Shown piece by piece: positions 61,213 through 64,000 of a stretch of DNA of 64,000 nt. The stretch is from the NCBI RefSeq assembly GCF_003545815.1, contig NZ_PDUW01000002.1:558001-622000 (forward strand). The letters run 5' to 3'. The first letter of the stretch is position 1, and each line of letters starts with the position of its first letter. Made by a program: the position numbers and the translations under genes. The notes beneath the pieces are model-generated. The model saw only the letters and a program-made list of their open reading frames with translations, searched no databases and was not told where the DNA came from. This stretch comes from Pusillimonas caeni (GTDB taxonomy: Bacteria; Pseudomonadota; Gammaproteobacteria; Burkholderiales; Burkholderiaceae_B).

Positions 61213-62088
61213 ATGTCTTCATCGCGGTTCTCCACCCTTTGGTGGGATGTTCTCGTTACTTCGCTGGGTCCGATACTGTGGGGGTCGACCTATATCGTCA
61301 CCACCGAGATCCTGCCTCCGGACCGGCCCTTTACCGCCGCTGTGCTGCGCATCATGCCCGCTGGCCTCATCCTCATTCTGTATACCCGTCTCGTTCCGCC
61401 GCGCAGCGAGTGGGGCCGCATGCTGATCCTGGCGGCGCTGAACCTGGGGTTTTTCCAGGCCATGCTGTTCGTATCGGCCTATCGGCTGCCGGGCGGCCTG
61501 GCTTCGGTATTGGGCGCGATTCAGCCGCTGCTCATCATGGGCATCGTCTGGGCGGTCGACAGCATACGGCCGGCGCGGCTGGCGGTGTGGGCGGCGGTCA
61601 TGGGCGTGGCGGGCATGGGGGCGCTGCTGCTGTCGCCGGGTTCGACATGGGATCCGGTCGGCGTGGCGGCCGCGGCGGCCGGCGCCTTCGGCATGTCCGT
61701 CGGCACCTATCTGACACGCCGCTGGAGCACCAGCCTGCCAATCCTGGCCTTTACCGGCTGGCAGCTGTTCATCGCCGGCATCATGATCATGCCGGTGGCC
61801 CTGCTGTTCGACCCCCCGCTGCGATCGATGACGGTGCTGCAGGTATCGGGCTATGTCTACCTGTCGCTGGGCGGCGCTCTGCTGGCTTATTTCCTGTGGT
61901 TTCGCGGCGTCGCCCGCCTGTCGCCGGTGGCGGTGTCCTCGTTGAACCTGCTCAGCCCGTTGACGGCGGTGGTGCTGGGCTGGGCATTGCTGGGGCAGAG
62001 CATCAAGGGCCTGTCCATGGTCGGCATGGTGGCCGTGCTGGCGAGCATTCTGCTGGTGCAGTGGGCGAGCAGCCGGCGGCTGCCCTGA
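61213..62088 (+). CDS. EamA/DMT-family transporter
   Basis: The 291-residue protein has ten hydrophobic helices in two EamA repeats. It begins LGPILWGSTYIVTTEILPPD and has SVLGAIQPLLIMGIVWAVDS at the end of the first repeat. SLNLLSPLTAVVLGWALLGQ closes the second. Drug/metabolite exporters of this family remove amino acids or small metabolites. It is divergent from the FUSC gene. The substrate is unknown. Confidence 0.9.
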   Translation: MSSSRFSTLWWDVLVTSLGPILWGSTYIVTTEILPPDRPFTAAVLRIMPAGLILILYTRLVPPRSEWGRMLILAALNLGFFQAMLFVSAYRLPGGLASVLGAIQPLLIMGIVWAVDSIRPARLAVWAAVMGVAGMGALLLSPGSTWDPVGVAAAAAGAFGMSVGTYLTRRWSTSLPILAFTGWQLFIAGIMIMPVALLFDPPLRSMTVLQVSGYVYLSLGGALLAYFLWFRGVARLSPVAVSSLNLLSPLTAVVLGWALLGQSIKGLSMVGMVAVLASILLVQWASSRRLP

Positions 62089-62091
62089 CAG

Positions 62092-62445
62092 TCACTCGTC
62101 GAGTATGGGTACGAAACCGCCGAAGATCATGCGCTTTCCGTCGAAACTCATTTGGTCGCCCATTTCCTTCATGCGTGGATCGTTCATCATTTTTTCCTGC
62201 ACGGAGCTACGGACTTCCTTGGACGGGTATTCGAACCAGCTGAAGACCACTTTTTCGTCTTCCTTGGCTTGAACGGCGCGGCGGAAATCGGTCAGTTTGC
62301 CGTCGGGGACGTCGTCTTCCCAGCACTCGACGACGCGGCTCACGCCGAATTCCTTGAACAGCGGCGCCGCCTTGCGGGCCAGATCCAGATAGGCTTCTTT
62401 GTTGGCGGCCGGCACCGCCACGACGAATCCTTCCACGTAATTCAT
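62092..62445 (-). CDS. DUF1428 family protein
   Basis: The 117-residue protein matches the DUF1428 pattern: MNYVEGFVVAVPAANKEAYL, FGVSRVVECWEDDVPDGKLT, FSWFEYPSKEVRSSVQEKMM, and FDGKRMIFGGFVPILDE. The fold is a dimeric alpha-beta barrel of unknown function. AAGGAGACCC precedes the ATG. It is divergent from the MarR gene at 62529 across 83 nt, which probably regulates it. Confidence 0.9.
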   Translation of the reverse strand: MNYVEGFVVAVPAANKEAYLDLARKAAPLFKEFGVSRVVECWEDDVPDGKLTDFRRAVQAKEDEKVVFSWFEYPSKEVRSSVQEKMMNDPRMKEMGDQMSFDGKRMIFGGFVPILDE

Positions 62446-62528
62446 ATGGGTCTCCTTGTTGGTTGGTGGGCGGGCGCCCTGTATCGTCGCTTGACGATTA
62501 ACGTTGATATCAACATAATAAGATAGCC

Positions 62529-62972
62529 ATGTCAAAGAGAATTTCATTTGATACAACTTTGCAGGTACGAGATACCTGCCTGTGCCTGCATGCCCAGCGC
62601 GCGGCGCGGGCGCTGGGCCGTCGCTTCGACGAGGCATTGCGGCCAGTGGGCCTGACGAACGGCCAGTTTTCCTTGTTGATGTCCCTGAACAGGCCGCAGC
62701 CGCCGGCCATTGCGCCGGTCGCCCAATTGCTGGCCATGGACCGCACCACATTGACTGCGGCCCTGAAACCGCTGCAGCGCGACGGCCTGGTCGGCATCGA
62801 AGCGGACCCCGCCGACCGGCGCAGCCGCCTGTTGAAACTGACCGACAAGGGTCACGCCCTATTGGCCCGGGCCATGCCCATCTGGCGCGAGACGCATGCC
62901 GAGATCGAAGCCGGGCTGGGCGAGGTCGATGCCGATGCGCTGCGCGCGGGCCTGGGCGCCCTGGGTTCCTAG
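62529..62972 (+). CDS. MarR family transcriptional regulator
   Basis: The 147-residue protein has the MarR winged helix: GLTNGQFSLLMSLNRPQPPA, AQLLAMDRTTLTAALKPLQR, and the wing VGIEADPADRRSRLLKLTDK. It starts with CLCLHAQRAARALGRRFDEA, where Cys residues could respond to oxidants or electrophiles. The divergent DUF1428 gene is the likely target. An ATGAT-rich sequence with TTGATATCAA-like dyads lies between them near 62500-62515. Confidence 0.88.
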   Translation: MSKRISFDTTLQVRDTCLCLHAQRAARALGRRFDEALRPVGLTNGQFSLLMSLNRPQPPAIAPVAQLLAMDRTTLTAALKPLQRDGLVGIEADPADRRSRLLKLTDKGHALLARAMPIWRETHAEIEAGLGEVDADALRAGLGALGS

Positions 62973-63018
62973 CGCGGCGGCGCGCGCTCTAGCCTTTAAC
63001 TTTCAATGTGGATGGGCG

Positions 63019-63735
63019 CTAGGCCAGGCTGCGCACCTTGGATTCGAGCTCGATCTTCAACCCTTCGGGCAGCGGAAGCCGGCGGGCAAGTTCGTCCAGA
63101 TAGGCTTTTTCCATATAGCTTTGCTCGTCGACGATGAGCAAGCTGGCCAGATACACCTCGGCCGCGGTCTCCGGCGTGGTCGCCAGCGCGGCGATGCCGG
63201 CCGGGTCGACGGGATTGGCCAATTGAGCGTCGAACCAGGAGAGGTCTTCGGGGTGGCTGGTGAGCTTGGCGACTTCCTGATCGAGCAGCTGGCGCTCCTC
63301 GGCGCCGATGTGGCCGTCGGCCTTGGCCGCCGTAATCATGGCCGCCAGGATGATGCGCGAATGCTCTTCCAGCTGGCCCGCGGGCAGGGCAGGAGCTGCA
63401 GACGGAGTGTGAGCAGCGGCCGACACATTCGGCCCTGCGGCGGCGGGCGCGCCGGCGGCCGCCTGGGCGGCGGACTTCTGTTGCCAGTCCTGGTAGGTTT
63501 TGAGCGCCAGCGCTCCGAGCGCCGCGGCGCCGCCATAGGCGGCGAACTTGCCGCCCATTTTTCGGAACTTCTTATTGCCCAGCAGCAGTCCGAGCGCTCC
63601 GCCTGCCAGCGCGCCTCCGCCGAACCCGCCGAGCTTCGAGGCAAGGCCCGCATTTTGATTGGTGGCGGACGTGGCGTCCTGCACCAGTCCCTGGCCGGAT
63701 TGAAGGACTTGCTGCAACAGCTGCTGGATGGACAT
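63019..63735 (-). CDS. DUF533 / TerB-like protein
   Basis: The 238-residue protein has a Gly-rich segment near residues 34-55 (GLASKLGGFGGGALAGGALG), an Ala and Pro-rich linker, and a C-terminal TerB-like helical domain (IILAAMITAAKADGHIGAEE, then YLASLLIVDEQSYMEKAYLD). Proteins of this family (YebE-like) are inner-membrane-associated and of unknown function. The metal-site acidic residues of TerB (AKADGHIGAEE) are kept. It converges with the MarR gene. Confidence 0.85.
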   Translation of the reverse strand: MSIQQLLQQVLQSGQGLVQDATSATNQNAGLASKLGGFGGGALAGGALGLLLGNKKFRKMGGKFAAYGGAAALGALALKTYQDWQQKSAAQAAAGAPAAAGPNVSAAAHTPSAAPALPAGQLEEHSRIILAAMITAAKADGHIGAEERQLLDQEVAKLTSHPEDLSWFDAQLANPVDPAGIAALATTPETAAEVYLASLLIVDEQSYMEKAYLDELARRLPLPEGLKIELESKVRSLA

Positions 63736-63866
63736 GTGAAAACCTCGGATAAGAAGCGTTATGGGTCGTGCCGAATCGATTATCGCGCAACAGGCATCTA
63801 TCGCAGACCGCCATCTTGCGGCTTGGTTCCCTTCAGGCCTGGGCGGCGCCGGCCGTTGCCTCGGCA

Positions 63867-64000
63867 TCAATCCAGCATGGTGAAGTAGCCCAGCAGCATC
63901 ACCAGCAGGTAAAGCAAGGGATAAAGCCTGCGCACGCCGGTGTTGAACGCCTGCGCCCGGGCCGCCCCATACCCGGTGTACAGGGCCGCTACCGTGCAGG
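63867..64000 (-). CDS. C-terminal end of a predicted membrane protein (partial)
   Basis: The 43 visible residues end RRLYPLLYLLVMLLGYFTMLD, a hydrophobic helix close to the C-terminus, followed by TGA at 63867-63869. The upstream part is off the window. The frame is open throughout and the helix is plausible, but I do not recognise a family. Confidence 0.4.
   Translation of the reverse strand, partial: CTVAALYTGYGAARAQAFNTGVRRLYPLLYLLVMLLGYFTMLD

Overview
The window looks like a chromosomal segment of a GC-rich betaproteobacterium of the order Burkholderiales, most likely an Alcaligenaceae relative of Bordetella, Achromobacter or Pusillimonas. The evidence is the core-gene order rpe-gph-trpE divergent from apaG-mltA-ubiH-like-dsbC, a GTP-type PEP carboxykinase, several LivK-type binding proteins, and a strongly catabolic accessory complement. 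Most starts are preceded by a GGAGAC-like ribosome binding site. I saw no tRNA, rRNA, CRISPR, phage or IS transposase.

Layout. 1-5160: the end of a branched-chain-type ABC operon, a fatty acid hydroxylase family protein, a GntR regulator and an iron alcohol dehydrogenase. 5161-5599: a convergent gap with a long hairpin repeat (element E1). 5600-12880: housekeeping genes, including a Trp-codon leader peptide and attenuator in front of trpE. 12881-29500: an aromatic catabolic block. It holds a VanA-like Rieske oxygenase, a NahR/NagR-type regulator, a four-component salicylate 5-hydroxylase set (nagAa-nagG-nagH-nagAb), a LivHMGF transporter, two paralogous binding proteins, an extradiol-type dioxygenase, a YciI protein, an FAH-family hydrolase and a dehydrogenase. 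29519-37988: an asparaginase and GntR pair divergent from a TRAP transporter operon, which continues with a 50-residue unknown protein, a DUF1989 protein, a creatinase-like M24 protein and a triple RidA-like protein. 38024-43239: a GntR regulator divergent from a phthalate-family Rieske oxygenase, a glutamine synthetase-like enzyme, a glutamine amidotransferase-like protein and an NTF2-like protein, reminiscent of aniline oxygenation systems. 43338-45176: pckG. 45269-50315: a hydroxyquinol cluster (maleylacetate reductase, intradiol dioxygenase, FAD hydroxylase, MarR, SnoaL-like). 50552-56621: another binding protein, a glycine-zipper lipoprotein, gamma-glutamyltransferase and a GltJKL transporter without its binding protein. 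56622-57191: a second convergent gap with a 12-bp tandem repeat and hairpin elements E2 and E3. 57192-64000: an SDR, an FAD-Rieske oxidoreductase, a FUSC protein, an EamA exporter, a DUF1428 protein, a MarR regulator, a TerB/DUF533-like protein and a partial membrane protein.

Functionally, the catabolic blocks form import-and-degrade modules, each beside its own regulator. Salicylate-like compounds would be hydroxylated to gentisate, although no gentisate dioxygenase is in the window. The hydroxyquinol cluster would feed 3-oxoadipate to central metabolism, with pckG nearby for gluconeogenic growth.

The two most unusual features are these. First, three homologous hairpin elements keep the same ends and loop but carry completely different, internally self-complementary stems. 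Second, two gene clusters have unusual compositions and unknown substrates: the TRAP/DUF1989/creatinase-like/triple-RidA operon and the Rieske/GS-like/amidotransferase-like operon.
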